Shown: positions 14,996 through 24,529, counted from the stretch's first letter. The stretch is 64,000 nt of DNA from Frigidibacter sp037095735 (GCF_037095735.1 NZ_JBAWKD010000004.1:1-64000); one strand, 5' to 3'. A program made the numbers and translations. The notes: generated by a model from the sequence alone, not told the origin.

Positions 14996-15532
14996 CTACT
15001 TGCGCGGAATCGCCTTCCAGCCGGCGGCGGCCTTGCCGATGGTCTCTGGCGCGGTCGCTTCGAAAACCTGAGCGGCTTCAGGGGTTTCCAGAAGGTAAAG
15101 CTTGCCGTCGAGGATGCGGAACAGGTCCGGGTCTCCGGCCGCGAGCCGCCCCGCGGCCAGCGCCACCGGACACCAGCCGCCGAACTGCGGCGCGAATCCG
15201 GCCGGGTTCATTTCGAAGGCCTGCCGATTCTCGGGCGTGGCGAAATACCAGGTGACGCCGCGCCAGCGCACGGCATGGCCGGCGTCGCCGGGCTGCGCCA
15301 CCGACTGGCTGAAATAGGCGACCGGGTCGTAGCCGCCGATCGCGACGCCGCCGGTCGCGGCATAGTGCTTGGACTTGGCCAGCGCCGGAACCGCCAGCGA
15401 CAGCGACAGGGCGCAGACAAGCGCGGCCAGCAGCGTGTGCAGGCCCTGCGTCGTTCTGCGCGGCAACCGCCGCAGGCGCGGGCGGGGCAGGGACGGGAAC
15501 GGGGGCATCACGGGGCTGGCGGCAGCGGTCAC
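14996..15532 (-). CDS. Exported YHS-domain protein
   Basis: 178 aa starting at GTG with AAGGAG six bases upstream. A basic N-terminus and a hydrophobic segment (about 30-50) ending ALA form a signal peptide, probably cleaved near residue 52. The mature part holds the YHS motif: GGYDPVAYF, then TWYFATPENRQAFEMNPAGFAPQFGGWC. YHS domains are found in heavy-metal ATPases and may bind metal; secreted single-domain forms have no settled role. It has an N-terminal extension of about 25 residues ahead of the hydrophobic core. Confidence 0.85.
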   Translation of the reverse strand: MTAAASPVMPPFPSLPRPRLRRLPRRTTQGLHTLLAALVCALSLSLAVPALAKSKHYAATGGVAIGGYDPVAYFSQSVAQPGDAGHAVRWRGVTWYFATPENRQAFEMNPAGFAPQFGGWCPVALAAGRLAAGDPDLFRILDGKLYLLETPEAAQVFEATAPETIGKAAAGWKAIPRK

Positions 15533-15606
15533 GAAGGTCTCCTTGCGGGCTCGCTGCGAAAGATGGCAGCGCCGGGCGCCCTTCGGAAGGGCCGCGACGC
15601 TACACC

Positions 15607-16389
15607 TTATCGTGTGGCGGCAGCGTAGAGCGCGACGGCCGCGGCGTTCGAGACGTTAAGCGAGCCGAAATCGCGGGCGAAGGGGATCTTCGCCAGCACG
15701 TCGCAGGTCGCGCGGGTCTTCTCGCGCAGGCCCGGCCCCTCGGCGCCCAGCACCAGCGCCACGGGGCGCGATCCGGCCGCGGCCAGCGCCGGGGCCAGCT
15801 CGGTCTCGGCCTCGCCGGCAAGGCCAACCAGCCAGTAGCCCATCTCGCGCAGTTCGGTCATCGCGTCCGACAGGTTGGTGACCCGCAGGTAGGGCTGGCG
15901 TTCCAGCGCGCCCGAGGCGGTCTTGGCCAGCGCCCCGGTCTCCGGCGCGGCATGGCGGGCGGTCGCGATCACCGCGCGCGCGCCGAACACCTCGGCCGAG
16001 CGCAGGATGGCGCCGACGTTGTGCGGATCGGTGACCTGGTCGAGCATGACCACCAGCGGCAGGCCAGCCCCGTCGATGCAGACATCGGCGACCCGGCCCC
16101 ATTTCAGCGGCTTCACCTCGAGCGCGGCGCCCTGGTGCACGCTTTCCGGCGGCAGCGGCACGGCGCGGTCGAAGACGCGCGGATCGACGATCTCGGGTTC
16201 CATCCCCGAGGCCGCGATCTCGGTCGCGAGACGGTCCTGCGCGTTCTTGGACACCACCAGCCGCAGCTTCTCGCGTGCGGGGTTGCCCAGCGCGTCGCGC
16301 ACGGCGTGGATGCCGAAGAGCCAGATGGTCTCGGCCTCTGCCTTGCGCTTGGCGCGTTCCTTGTCGATGACCCAGGTCGGCTTTTTCAT
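15607..16389 (-). CDS. rlmB: 23S rRNA (guanosine-2'-O)-methyltransferase RlmB
   Basis: SPOUT-class RNA methyltransferase of 260 aa that 2'-O-methylates a guanosine of the 23S rRNA peptidyl-transferase region. The N-terminal substrate-binding domain begins IWLFGIHAVRDAL. The catalytic knot motifs follow: LDQVTDPHNVGAILRSAEVFG (motif 1), LVLGAEGPGLRE (motif 2) and SLNVSNAAAVALYA (motif 3). I chose the ATG at 16,389 that begins MKKPTWVIDKE; a GTG at 16,422 is an alternative because GGAGGG almost touches the ATG. It is divergent from the tRNA-Tyr gene. Confidence 0.93.
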   Translation of the reverse strand: MKKPTWVIDKERAKRKAEAETIWLFGIHAVRDALGNPAREKLRLVVSKNAQDRLATEIAASGMEPEIVDPRVFDRAVPLPPESVHQGAALEVKPLKWGRVADVCIDGAGLPLVVMLDQVTDPHNVGAILRSAEVFGARAVIATARHAAPETGALAKTASGALERQPYLRVTNLSDAMTELREMGYWLVGLAGEAETELAPALAAAGSRPVALVLGAEGPGLREKTRATCDVLAKIPFARDFGSLNVSNAAAVALYAAATR

Positions 16390-16558
16390 CCCTCCGCGAT
16401 AGCCGGTTCGCGCGCGGCGCACAATGCCCGGGCTGCGGCGCCCGGGGCCGGCACCCGGTGCGCGGCGGGGCTCATCGACCCGAACAGGCTGCCGCTGCGG
16501 CAGCGGGAAAAACCCGCTTGACGCCCTTGGGGGGCTCCGATATTCCGCCGCCAGCGTC

Positions 16559-16642
16559 GGGCGACGTGCTGCAAGGTGCGGCAGCGGACTGTAACTCCGC
16601 CGGGGAGACCCATGCCTGGTTCGATTCCAGGGTCGCCCACCA
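16559..16642 (+). tRNA. tRNA-Tyr (anticodon GTA)
   Basis: A class II tRNA of 84 bases. The acceptor stem is GGGCGAC/GTCGCCC, the D stem GCTG/CGGC, the anticodon stem GCGGA/TCCGC with loop CTGTAAC, giving anticodon GTA at 34-36. The long variable arm pairs GGG/CCC, and the T arm is CCTGG-TTCGATT-CCAGG. The discriminator A and CCA are encoded. All stems are fully paired except one G-T in the D stem. Confidence 0.96.
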
Positions 16643-16739
16643 TTCCCCCCTTTCAGGACCGGAATGGTGGCCCGCCGAGGCGGGAGTAAACCCCCACAAG
16701 ACCTTCAGTCCTGCCGCCAGATACAGTGGCGCGCGCGGA

Positions 16740-16913
16740 TCAGGCGTCGTTCAGCTTGGGACGCCGCCGGGTTTCGGACAACTCGCGCCGCAGCGCCATC
16801 GCATTGCGCTTCATCAGCCACCAATGCGGCTCGTCCTGCGGGCGCAGCGGTTCCGGCGCAGGCTTGCCAGCGCCCGAAGACGCGCGTGGCACGGCAATTT
16901 TCTCGTCCTTCAT
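16740..16913 (-). CDS. Small hypothetical protein (57 aa)
   Basis: Starts at ATG 16,913 with a strong GGAGGAGGAG ribosome site. The peptide is polar and basic, with a Pro-rich first half (EPLRPQDEPHWWLMKRNAMA in the middle) and a basic C-terminus RRRPKLNDA. It has no membrane segment. The clean ribosome site and the well-formed amphipathic middle make a real gene likely. I do not recognise the family. Confidence 0.6.
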   Translation of the reverse strand: MKDEKIAVPRASSGAGKPAPEPLRPQDEPHWWLMKRNAMALRRELSETRRRPKLNDA

Positions 16914-17026
16914 GGCATCTCCTCCTCCTCCGTCACACCGTCGGTGAATTAGCGCGAGAAGTCCGCCAAACCATGCCCTGCGAGAAGATTGTTTCGGAAC
17001 GGGATGGTTCGCGAGGCGCAGCGCGC

Positions 17027-17125
17027 TCAGTGCAGCAGCAGTTGGGCCAGCTTGTAGGCGGCGCCGATCCAGGCTGCCGCGACATAGGCCAGAAACGCAC
17101 GGTTCCAGAACACACGGGACTGCAT
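17027..17125 (-). CDS. Very small membrane peptide (32 aa)
   Basis: Minus-strand frame beginning MQSRVFWNRAFLAYVAAAWI, then a hydrophobic segment to LLLH and stop; an ATG three codons upstream (17,134) is an alternative and sits next to a G-rich run. One predicted transmembrane helix fills most of the peptide. The gap between tRNA-Tyr and the helicase gene would otherwise be empty. Weak evidence: the frame is short and the ribosome site imperfect. Confidence 0.35.
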   Translation of the reverse strand: MQSRVFWNRAFLAYVAAAWIGAAYKLAQLLLH

Positions 17126-17320
17126 GACCGACATCCCCCCGAATGAAAGCCTGCCCTTGCCTACGCCGGATCGCGCCCGCGCGCTACGTCACAGGACATC
17201 GGCGGTGCCGCGCGTGGAAAAAATTTGGCGGCGACAGGTCCGCGCAGGTTCATGTTCCCTTTGTGTTCCGGCTTCGTTAAGCTTCCGGCAACGACCGGGC
17301 ACAGGTCGCGGAGCACAGGC

Positions 17321-19360
17321 ATGACCACGGCGTATCTCGACAGGCTCAACGACCGCCAGCGCGCGGCTGTCACCTTCGGCGTGGCCCCGGGCAGGGTGCC
17401 GCCGCCGCTGCTGGTCATCGCGGGGGCGGGGTCGGGCAAGACCTCGACCCTCGCGCACCGGGTCGCGCATCTGCTGGTCAACGGCGCCGATCCGCGGCGG
17501 ATCCTGCTGATGACCTTCTCGCGCCGCGCCGCCGCCGATCTCACCCGCCGGGTCGAACGGATCGTCGCCGGCGCCACCGGGCAAGAGGCGCTGGCCGCGG
17601 CGCTGGACTGGGCGGGAACCTTCCACGCCATCGGTGCCCGGTTGCTGCGCGACCATGCGCCGGCGATCGGCCTCGATCCCGACTTCACCATCCACGACCG
17701 CGAGGACAGCGCCGACCTGATGAACCTCGTGCGCCACGAGGCCGGCCTCTCGCGGACCGAGGCGCGCTTCCCCGCCAAGGGCACCTGCCTGTCGATCTAT
17801 TCGCGCTGCGTGAACTCGGGCGAGGCGCTGGACGGTGTGCTGCGCGACCATTTCCCCTGGTGCGCGGCCTGGGAGGCCGAACTGAAACGGCTCTTCGCCG
17901 CCTATGTCGCGGCGAAGCAGGCGCAGAACGTGCTCGATTACGACGACCTGCTGCTGGCCTGGGCGCAGGTGATGGACGACCCGGCCTTCGCGGCCCATCT
18001 GGGCGGTGCCTGGGACCATGTGCTGATCGACGAATATCAGGACACCAACCGGCTGCAGGCGCGCATCCTGCTGGGGCTGAAGCCCGACGGGCGCGGCCTG
18101 ACCGTGGTGGGCGACGACGCGCAGTCGATCTACGGCTTCCGCGCGGCCGAGGTGCGCAACATCCTCGACTTTCCCGCCAGTTTCGCGCCGCGGGCCGAGG
18201 TGGTGACGCTTGACCGCAACTACCGCTCGACCCGGCCGATCCTGGCCGCCGCGAACGCGGTGATCGGCGCCTCGCGCGAACGCTTCACCAAGGACCTGTG
18301 GTCCGACCGCGACTCGGCACGGCTGCCGCGGCTGGTGACGGTCGCGTCCGAGGCCGACCAGGCCCGCGCCTTCGTCGATGCGGTGCTGGCCAACCGCGAG
18401 GCCGGGCAGCGGCTGATGGATCAGGCGGTGCTGTTCCGCACCGCAAGCCATTCCGGCCAGATCGAGGTCGAGCTGACCCGCCGCAACGTGCCCTTCCGCA
18501 AGTTCGGCGGGCTGAAGTTCCTCGATTCGGCGCATGTGAAGGACGTGATGGCGCTGCTGCGCTTCGCGCGGAACCCGCGCGACCGCGTCTCGGGCTTCCG
18601 CGCGCTGCAACTGGTCGAGGGCGTGGGACCGGTCGCCGCGCGCCGCGTGCTCAAGCTGCTGGACGCGAGCCCCGCGCCGCTTGCCGCCCTGCGCACGCTG
18701 CCCGCCCCGCCGCGCAGCACCGACTGGGCCGGCTTCGTCGCGGCCCTGCCCGAGGGCGCCGGCTGGCCCGAGGCGCTGTCGCGCGCGCGCAGCTGGTACG
18801 ACGCGCAGATGGACCGCCTGCATGACGAGCCAGAGTTCCGCCGCGCCGACCTGGGCCAGCTGGAACAGATCGCCGCCGGCTATCCGGGCTGCGAGGCGTT
18901 CCTGACCGACCTCACGCTCGATCCGCCCGATGCGACCAGCGCCCCCGCCGGGGTGCCGCTGAAGGACGACGACTACCTGATCCTGTCGACGATCCATTCC
19001 GCAAAGGGGCAGGAGTGGAAGTCGGTCTTCGTGCTGAACGTGGTCGATGGCTGTATCCCCTCGGACCTCGGCACCGGGCAGAGCGCCGATCTCGAGGAAG
19101 AGCGCCGGCTGCTCTATGTCGCGATGACGCGGGCCAAGGATGCGCTCAGCCTCGGGGTGCCGCTGAAGTTCTACGTCACCCAGCAGGCCAAGCGCGGCGA
19201 CCGCCACCTGTATGCCACCCGCACCCGCTTCATCCCGACGCCGATGCTCGACCGGTTCGAGCAGGTCTACTGGCAGCCGCCCCTCGCCCCCGGCGCCGCC
19301 GCGGTCCCCGCGCCGCCCCGGCTGGACGTCGCGGCGAAACTGCGCGGCATGTGGGATTGA
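17321..19360 (+). CDS. UvrD/Rep-family ATP-dependent DNA helicase
   Basis: A 679-aa superfamily 1A helicase. Walker A is AGAGSGKT (34-41), motif Ia TFSRRAA, Walker B IDEYQDTN (about 243), motif III GDDAQSIYGFR, motif IV DRNYRST, and C-terminal motifs V STIHSAKGQEW and VI LLYVAMTRAKD. It is clearly complete. The length is shorter than UvrD (about 720) and it lacks the basic UvrD C-terminal tail, so Rep-like or a dedicated repair helicase is possible. GGAG sits 7 bases before the ATG. Transcribed alone. Confidence 0.9.
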   Translation: MTTAYLDRLNDRQRAAVTFGVAPGRVPPPLLVIAGAGSGKTSTLAHRVAHLLVNGADPRRILLMTFSRRAAADLTRRVERIVAGATGQEALAAALDWAGTFHAIGARLLRDHAPAIGLDPDFTIHDREDSADLMNLVRHEAGLSRTEARFPAKGTCLSIYSRCVNSGEALDGVLRDHFPWCAAWEAELKRLFAAYVAAKQAQNVLDYDDLLLAWAQVMDDPAFAAHLGGAWDHVLIDEYQDTNRLQARILLGLKPDGRGLTVVGDDAQSIYGFRAAEVRNILDFPASFAPRAEVVTLDRNYRSTRPILAAANAVIGASRERFTKDLWSDRDSARLPRLVTVASEADQARAFVDAVLANREAGQRLMDQAVLFRTASHSGQIEVELTRRNVPFRKFGGLKFLDSAHVKDVMALLRFARNPRDRVSGFRALQLVEGVGPVAARRVLKLLDASPAPLAALRTLPAPPRSTDWAGFVAALPEGAGWPEALSRARSWYDAQMDRLHDEPEFRRADLGQLEQIAAGYPGCEAFLTDLTLDPPDATSAPAGVPLKDDDYLILSTIHSAKGQEWKSVFVLNVVDGCIPSDLGTGQSADLEEERRLLYVAMTRAKDALSLGVPLKFYVTQQAKRGDRHLYATRTRFIPTPMLDRFEQVYWQPPLAPGAAAVPAPPRLDVAAKLRGMWD

Positions 19361-19504
19361 CGCGCGGGCCGCAGGGTTGCCGCGGTGCCGCATTCCGGCG
19401 CCAACTGCGGGGCCGGGACGCGCGGGGCTTCCCCCCGGCTGATTAATCAATATTAACGACTGGACTTGACGGTTCAGGAGCGGGCCCTGCGCCCGGGACG
19501 CGAC

Positions 19505-20977
19505 ATGACCCCCATTTCCGCGGCGAGGGCCGTCCCCGGTGCCTCGGCGGCCGATGCGCAGCTCGACGCGGTCTTCGATCTCGCGCCGGTGTCGATGTGG
19601 CTCGAGGATTTCAGCGGGGTGAAGGCGCAGTTCGATCGCTGGCGGGCCGAGGGCGTGACCGATCTGCGCGCGCATCTTCTGGCCGATCCGCGCCGCATCG
19701 CCGAGTGCTCGGCCCGGATCCGGGTGCTGCGCGTCAATGCCCGCACGCTCGAGCTGTTCGAGGCCGAGAGCCTCGGGCATCTGGTCGAGAACCTTGGGCA
19801 GGTGTTCCGCGACGACATGCTGCTGACCCATGTCGGCGAGCTTTGCCAGCTGTGGGAGGGGCGCGCGGGCTTCACCAGCGCCGCGGTGAACTACACGCTG
19901 TCGGGGCGCCGGCTCGACATCCAGCTGCGCGCGGCGGTGCTGCCGGGACACGAGGCGGACCTCGGCCGGGTGCTGCTGACCGCCGAGGACGTGACCCGGC
20001 GCGAGCAGGCGCTGCGCGGCGAGCTGGTGAACCGCCAGTATGCCGAGGGCCTGTTCGAGCATTCGCCCGTCTCGCTCTGGGTCGAGGATTTCAGCCGCAT
20101 CCGCGAGATGCTGGAAGAGCTGCGCTTTCAAGGCATCACCGACCTGCGGGTCTTCACCGACGTGCATCCCGAGTTCGTCACCGAATGCATGTCCGAGATC
20201 CGCGTGCTCGAGGTCAACCGCGCCACGCTCGAGATGTTCTGCGCCCCCGATCAGGACGTGCTGCTGGACCGGCTGCACGAGGTGTTCCGCGACGGGATGC
20301 AGGCGCATTTCCGCGAGCAGCTGATCGAGCTGTGGAACGGCCATCTCGTGCACAGCCGCGAGGTGCTGAACTACGCCCTCGACGGCAGCGAGCGCAACGC
20401 GATCATGCAGTTCTCGGTGATCCCGGGGCGCGAAGGCGACTGGAGCCGGGTGCTGGTCTCGCTGACCGACATCACCGCGCGCAAGAAGGCCGAGGCCTAT
20501 CTGGTCTATCTGGGCAAGCATGACGTGCTGACCGGGCTCTACAACCGGGGCCATTACATCGACATGCTGAACCGGCTGACCCGTCAGCAGGTGGCACCGA
20601 TCTCGGCGATCGCGCTGGACCTGAACGGGCTGAAGGCGGTGAACGACGAATGGGGCCATGACGCGGGCGACGCGCTGCTGCGCCGCGTGGGCGAGGTGCT
20701 GAAAGAGGCGGCCGGCAGCCGTTGGCACGCCGCGCGGGTGGGCGGCGACGAATTCGTGCTGCTGATGCCCCGCGCCGATGCGGCGGAGACCGCGACGCTG
20801 CTGGCGGCGCTCGACCGGCTGGTCGAGGTCAACAACCAGTTCTATTCGACCATGCCGATGTCGCTGGCGATGGCCGCGGCGACGGTGCAGCCCGGCGAAA
20901 CGCTGGAAGCGATGCTGCGCCGCGCCGACCGGGCGATGTACGGCCGCAAGCGCGACCACTACGCCGCCGCCGGCTGA
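19505..20977 (+). CDS. PAS-PAS-GGDEF diguanylate cyclase
   Basis: A 490-aa soluble signalling protein. Two similar N-terminal PAS-like repeats (about 25-165 and 175-320) share the sequence pattern P-V-S-x-W-x-E-D-F-S followed by an ExxxxRVLxVNxxTLE strand, so they arose by duplication. The GGDEF domain (about 330-490) has an intact RVGGDEF active site and DVLTGLYNR near its start, so it should make cyclic di-GMP from two GTP. There is no EAL domain or membrane segment. An upstream TTG at 19,466 is possible; the ATG at 19,505 has GGGA six bases away. Confidence 0.88.
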   Translation: MTPISAARAVPGASAADAQLDAVFDLAPVSMWLEDFSGVKAQFDRWRAEGVTDLRAHLLADPRRIAECSARIRVLRVNARTLELFEAESLGHLVENLGQVFRDDMLLTHVGELCQLWEGRAGFTSAAVNYTLSGRRLDIQLRAAVLPGHEADLGRVLLTAEDVTRREQALRGELVNRQYAEGLFEHSPVSLWVEDFSRIREMLEELRFQGITDLRVFTDVHPEFVTECMSEIRVLEVNRATLEMFCAPDQDVLLDRLHEVFRDGMQAHFREQLIELWNGHLVHSREVLNYALDGSERNAIMQFSVIPGREGDWSRVLVSLTDITARKKAEAYLVYLGKHDVLTGLYNRGHYIDMLNRLTRQQVAPISAIALDLNGLKAVNDEWGHDAGDALLRRVGEVLKEAAGSRWHAARVGGDEFVLLMPRADAAETATLLAALDRLVEVNNQFYSTMPMSLAMAAATVQPGETLEAMLRRADRAMYGRKRDHYAAAG

Positions 20978-20992
20978 CCTGCGCCCCCCGGC

Positions 20993-22855
20993 TCACAGCA
21001 GCGGTTCGATCGCCCGCGCCAGAAGCGCGGCCCCGGCCATGCTGGGGTGGGTGGCGTTGAAGTAGAGCACCCGGCCGTCCGCGGTCACCGGGCAGCGGCC
21101 CGCGGGACAGAGCAGCGGCCGCGGGTCCACCAGCCGCACCCCCGGATCCCGGGCAAGATCGGCCAGCGCCGCGTCCCAATCCGCCGAGCGCTCCGGCGCG
21201 AAGGCCAGCCCGGCCGGGTCGATCCCGATCGCGCGCCGGGCGCCCGCGACCTGCGGCACCTCGAAGCCCGGCACCGGGATCTGTCCCAGCAGGATCACCT
21301 GCTTGCCGGCACCGCGCAGCGCGCTCACCACGCGGCCAAGCCCCTCGGCCAGACCCGGGCCCGGCAGTTCGGGATAGGCGTCGTGGTTGACCGCCAGCAC
21401 CACGCTGCGCACCGCGCCATCGGCCACGAGATCCGCCAGCAGCGCCGCATTCGCGCTGCGGCAATGCGGGCGGCGCGGGAAGTCGAGGCCGGTCACCGGC
21501 GGGCAGGCAGAGGCCGTCACCTGCCGCAGCCGGTGCCCTTGCGCGAGCGCCGCCGCAAGCTCGGTTCCGTGGCTGTCGCCCCAGACGACGAGATCCACCG
21601 TGCCCGCGGGCTCCTGCTGCGCCGGTCCGAGCACGCAGGCCTGCGCATAGGGCAGGCGGCTGTCGTCGTCCTGATGGCAGCGCCCCCGGTCAGGGCTGAA
21701 GTCCTGCGCCCCGGCGAAATAGGCCCGTGCCGCATCGGGGAAGCGCCCGGGCCAGCCGCCCGACTGGTGCAGCACGACCGTGCCCGCGCCCAGCACCACC
21801 ATCGCCGCAAGGCCCCCGCGCAGGATCGGGGCGGTCGGCGGCAGCGCCATCGCCGGGCGCTCGACCAGTCGCCAGCTGGCCCAGCCCAGCAGCACCGACA
21901 GCGCCAGCGCCAGCGCCATCACCGGGACCGGCGGCTCGCCCGGGGTCAGGATCCGCAGATAGGCCATGACCGGCCAGTGCCAGAGGTAGAGCGAATACGA
22001 AATCGCCCCGAAGAACAGCGCCAGCGGATGGCCCAGAAGCCTGTCGGGCAGGCCGGTCGCGCCGGACCGGCCGCCATGCAGCACCAGCGCCGTCCCGCCG
22101 GCCGGAAGCAGCGCCCAAAGCCCGGGGAACGGATGCTCGGGCGTGATCAGCCAAAGGCTCGCCACGATCAGCGCAAGGCCCAGCGCGCTGGCCGCGCGGC
22201 CCGCCCGCGGCCGCGGCGGCGGCAGATAGGCGGCCAGCGCGCCCAGCAGGAACTCGAACCCGCGGTAGGGCAGCAGGAAATAGGCGCCGAGCGGATCCTG
22301 CCCGATCCCCCAGTGCGACAGCCCCAGCAGCCCGAGCGCGGCGACGGCGGTGACCGGCACCAGCGCGCCCGCGCCGCGGCGCATCAGCAGGGCCAGCGCC
22401 AGCGGGAAGACCAGGTAAAACTGTTCCTCGACCGACAGCGACCAGGTGTGCAGCAGCGGACGCAGCTCTGCCGCGCGGTCGAAGTAGCCGCTGTGGCGGT
22501 AGAAATCGACGTTCGAGACGAAGAAGATCGAGCTGAAGGCGGTGCGGGCCAGCTCGCGCAGGGCCTCGGGCGACAGCACCAGCAGCCCGCCCGCGACGGT
22601 CAGCGCCAGCATCGCCAGCAGCGCCGGCGCGATCCGGCGCATGCGGCGGCGATAGAATTCGGCCAGCCCGAACCGGCCCGCGGCGATGTCGCGGCGCAGG
22701 ATGCCGCCGATCAGGAAGCCCGAGATCGCGAAGAAGACATCGACCCCGGCGAAGCCGCCGGGCAGGGCCCGCGGGAAGGCATGGAACACCACCACGCCCA
22801 GCACGGCGATCGCGCGCAGACCCTGGATGTCCCTCCGATGCTGTCCGCCGGCCAA
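20993..22855 (-). CDS. OafA/YrhL-type acyltransferase 3 with C-terminal SGNH domain
   Basis: About 620 aa. The first 370 residues form a multi-helix acyltransferase-3 membrane domain with the hallmark RDIQGLRAIAVLGVVVFHA start, DVFFAISGFLI and WSLSVEEQFYLVFP. The C-terminal part carries an SGNH esterase-like domain: VWGDSHGTEL, then a final Asp/His-type block NATHPSMAG. Such enzymes O-acetylate surface polysaccharide such as O antigen or peptidoglycan. No ATG precedes the conserved start; I chose TTG at 22,855 with GGGAAG nearby. The gene is divergent from murD; the upstream end is the least sure part. Confidence 0.87.
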   Translation of the reverse strand: MAGGQHRRDIQGLRAIAVLGVVVFHAFPRALPGGFAGVDVFFAISGFLIGGILRRDIAAGRFGLAEFYRRRMRRIAPALLAMLALTVAGGLLVLSPEALRELARTAFSSIFFVSNVDFYRHSGYFDRAAELRPLLHTWSLSVEEQFYLVFPLALALLMRRGAGALVPVTAVAALGLLGLSHWGIGQDPLGAYFLLPYRGFEFLLGALAAYLPPPRPRAGRAASALGLALIVASLWLITPEHPFPGLWALLPAGGTALVLHGGRSGATGLPDRLLGHPLALFFGAISYSLYLWHWPVMAYLRILTPGEPPVPVMALALALSVLLGWASWRLVERPAMALPPTAPILRGGLAAMVVLGAGTVVLHQSGGWPGRFPDAARAYFAGAQDFSPDRGRCHQDDDSRLPYAQACVLGPAQQEPAGTVDLVVWGDSHGTELAAALAQGHRLRQVTASACPPVTGLDFPRRPHCRSANAALLADLVADGAVRSVVLAVNHDAYPELPGPGLAEGLGRVVSALRGAGKQVILLGQIPVPGFEVPQVAGARRAIGIDPAGLAFAPERSADWDAALADLARDPGVRLVDPRPLLCPAGRCPVTADGRVLYFNATHPSMAGAALLARAIEPLL

Positions 22856-23045
22856 GTCCCGCTTCCCGTCCCGCTGCGTCCGGCCTTCCCTGCCACATCT
22901 GCCGGGGGCGCTCCAAGTCTCTCTTTCGGACAGCCCGGGACGCGGACGGATCGGGCGGGACTGTGGACCTTGCCCGCCCCGGGGCGCTATGACGGCGGCA
23001 GCGGGGCAGCGACCCCGGCGGATCTGGCAGGACGGGAGCGGCGCG

Positions 23046-24458
23046 ATGATTCCGGTGAAGGGCCTCGAGGGGCGGAAGGTTGCGGTGCTCGGGCTCGGGC
23101 GCTCGGGTCTCGCGACGGCGAAGGCGCTGGTCGCGGGCGGGGCCGAGCCGCTTCTATGGGACGACAGCCCCGAGGCGCGCGAGAAGGCCGAGGCCGCGGG
23201 TTTCGTCACCACCGACCTCGGGCGCGATGCCGCCTGGACGGGGATCGAGCTGCTGGTCACCTCGCCGGGCATCCCGCATCTTTACCCGCAACCCAACCGC
23301 CACATCCTGAAGGCGCTGGAGCTGGGCGTGCCGGTCGACAACGACATCGGTCTGTTCTTCCGCAGCTGGGCCGACCGGGCCTGGGACAATTTCGACGTGA
23401 TGCCGAAAGTGGTCGCGGTCACCGGCTCGAACGGCAAGTCGACGACCACGGCGCTGATCCATCACATCCTGGCCCAGGCCGGGCGGCCCACGCAGATGGC
23501 CGGCAACATCGGCCGCGGCGTCCTCGACATCGAGCCCGCGCAGGACGGCGAGGTGGTGGTGCTGGAGCTGTCCAGCTACCAGACCGACCTCGCGCGTGCG
23601 CTGACGCCCGATGTGGCGGTCTTCACCAACCTCTCGCCCGACCATCTCGACCGCCACGCCGGAATGGGCGGCTATTTCGCCGCCAAGCGCCGGCTCTTCG
23701 CGGAAGGCGGCCCCGACCGCGCGGTGATCGGCGTTGACGAGACCGAGGGGCTCTATCTCGCCAATCAGCTGGCGATGGGCCCGGCCGACGACCGGGTGAT
23801 CCGGATCTCGTCGGCGCGCAGGATCGAGGGCGAGGGCTGGTCGGTCTACGCCCGCAAGGGCTTCCTGTCGGAATGGCGCAAGGGGCGGCAGGTCGCCTCG
23901 ATCGACCTGCGCGGGATCGCCGGGTTGCCGGGCGCGCACAACCACCAGAACGCCTGCGCCGCCTACGCGGCGACGCGCGCGCTGGGGCTGGCGCCACGGG
24001 GGATCGAAGAGGCGCTGAAAAGCTTCGCAGGCCTTCCGCACCGCTCGCAGACCGTGGGCACGCGCGCCGGCGTGCGCTTCGTCAACGACAGCAAGGCCAC
24101 CAATGTCGACAGTGCCGCCAAGGCGCTGCAGGCCTTCCCCAAGATCCGCTGGATCGCCGGGGGGCTGGGCAAGGACGGCGGCATTGCCGGGCTGTGGGAG
24201 CATCTGGGGTCGGTCTCGAAGGCCTATCTGATCGGCCATTCCGCCCGCGACTTCGCCCTGCAGATCGGCGACACCCCGCACGAGATCTGCGAGACGCTGG
24301 AGGTCGCGGTGGCGCGGGCAGCGGACGAGGCGAAGGAGGGCGAGGTGGTGCTGCTGGCCCCGGCCGCGGCGAGCTTCGACCAGTTCCCGAACTTCGAGAA
24401 GCGCGGCGAGGCCTTCATGGAACTGGTGCGCGCCCTGCCGGGGGTCGAGACGCCCTGA
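23046..24458 (+). CDS. murD: UDP-N-acetylmuramoylalanine--D-glutamate ligase MurD
   Basis: A 470-aa Mur ligase that adds D-Glu to UDP-MurNAc-L-Ala in the cytoplasm for peptidoglycan. The N-terminal nucleotide fold is VAVLGLGRSGLATAKAL, the ATP loop GSNGKSTTT is near 124, ELSSYQ and TNLSPDHLDRH follow, and the C-terminal domain has FVNDSKATN and the AGGLGKDGG loop. GGGAG lies 7 bases before the ATG. It stands alone beside a divergent acyltransferase instead of inside a division and cell-wall (dcw) cluster, so an extra copy elsewhere is possible. A dispersed repeat follows the stop. Confidence 0.92.
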   Translation: MIPVKGLEGRKVAVLGLGRSGLATAKALVAGGAEPLLWDDSPEAREKAEAAGFVTTDLGRDAAWTGIELLVTSPGIPHLYPQPNRHILKALELGVPVDNDIGLFFRSWADRAWDNFDVMPKVVAVTGSNGKSTTTALIHHILAQAGRPTQMAGNIGRGVLDIEPAQDGEVVVLELSSYQTDLARALTPDVAVFTNLSPDHLDRHAGMGGYFAAKRRLFAEGGPDRAVIGVDETEGLYLANQLAMGPADDRVIRISSARRIEGEGWSVYARKGFLSEWRKGRQVASIDLRGIAGLPGAHNHQNACAAYAATRALGLAPRGIEEALKSFAGLPHRSQTVGTRAGVRFVNDSKATNVDSAAKALQAFPKIRWIAGGLGKDGGIAGLWEHLGSVSKAYLIGHSARDFALQIGDTPHEICETLEVAVARAADEAKEGEVVLLAPAAASFDQFPNFEKRGEAFMELVRALPGVETP

Positions 24459-24468
24459 GGGCGAGAAA

Positions 24469-24527
24469 GGGGCTCTGCCCCCGCCGCGTGCCGCGGCCCC
24501 CCCGGAGTATTTTCGCCAAGCCGAAAG
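24469..24527 (+). repeat. Dispersed intergenic GC-rich repeat, copy A
   Basis: The segment opens with GGGGCTCTGCCCCC and closes with CCCCGGAGTATTTTCGCCAAG, a form also found at 34,979-35,045 and, inverted and shortened, at 25,482-25,530. The first part is self-complementary and the last part an AT-rich tail. It fills the space between murD and argP and could act as a terminator for both. Confidence 0.7.
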
Positions 24528-24529
24528 GG

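Noticed and set aside
17189..20959. Minus-strand frame over 1,200 codons long
   Set aside because: Antisense to two clear genes (helicase and GGDEF protein); its His/Arg/Gln-rich translation is typical of shadow frames in GC-rich DNA.
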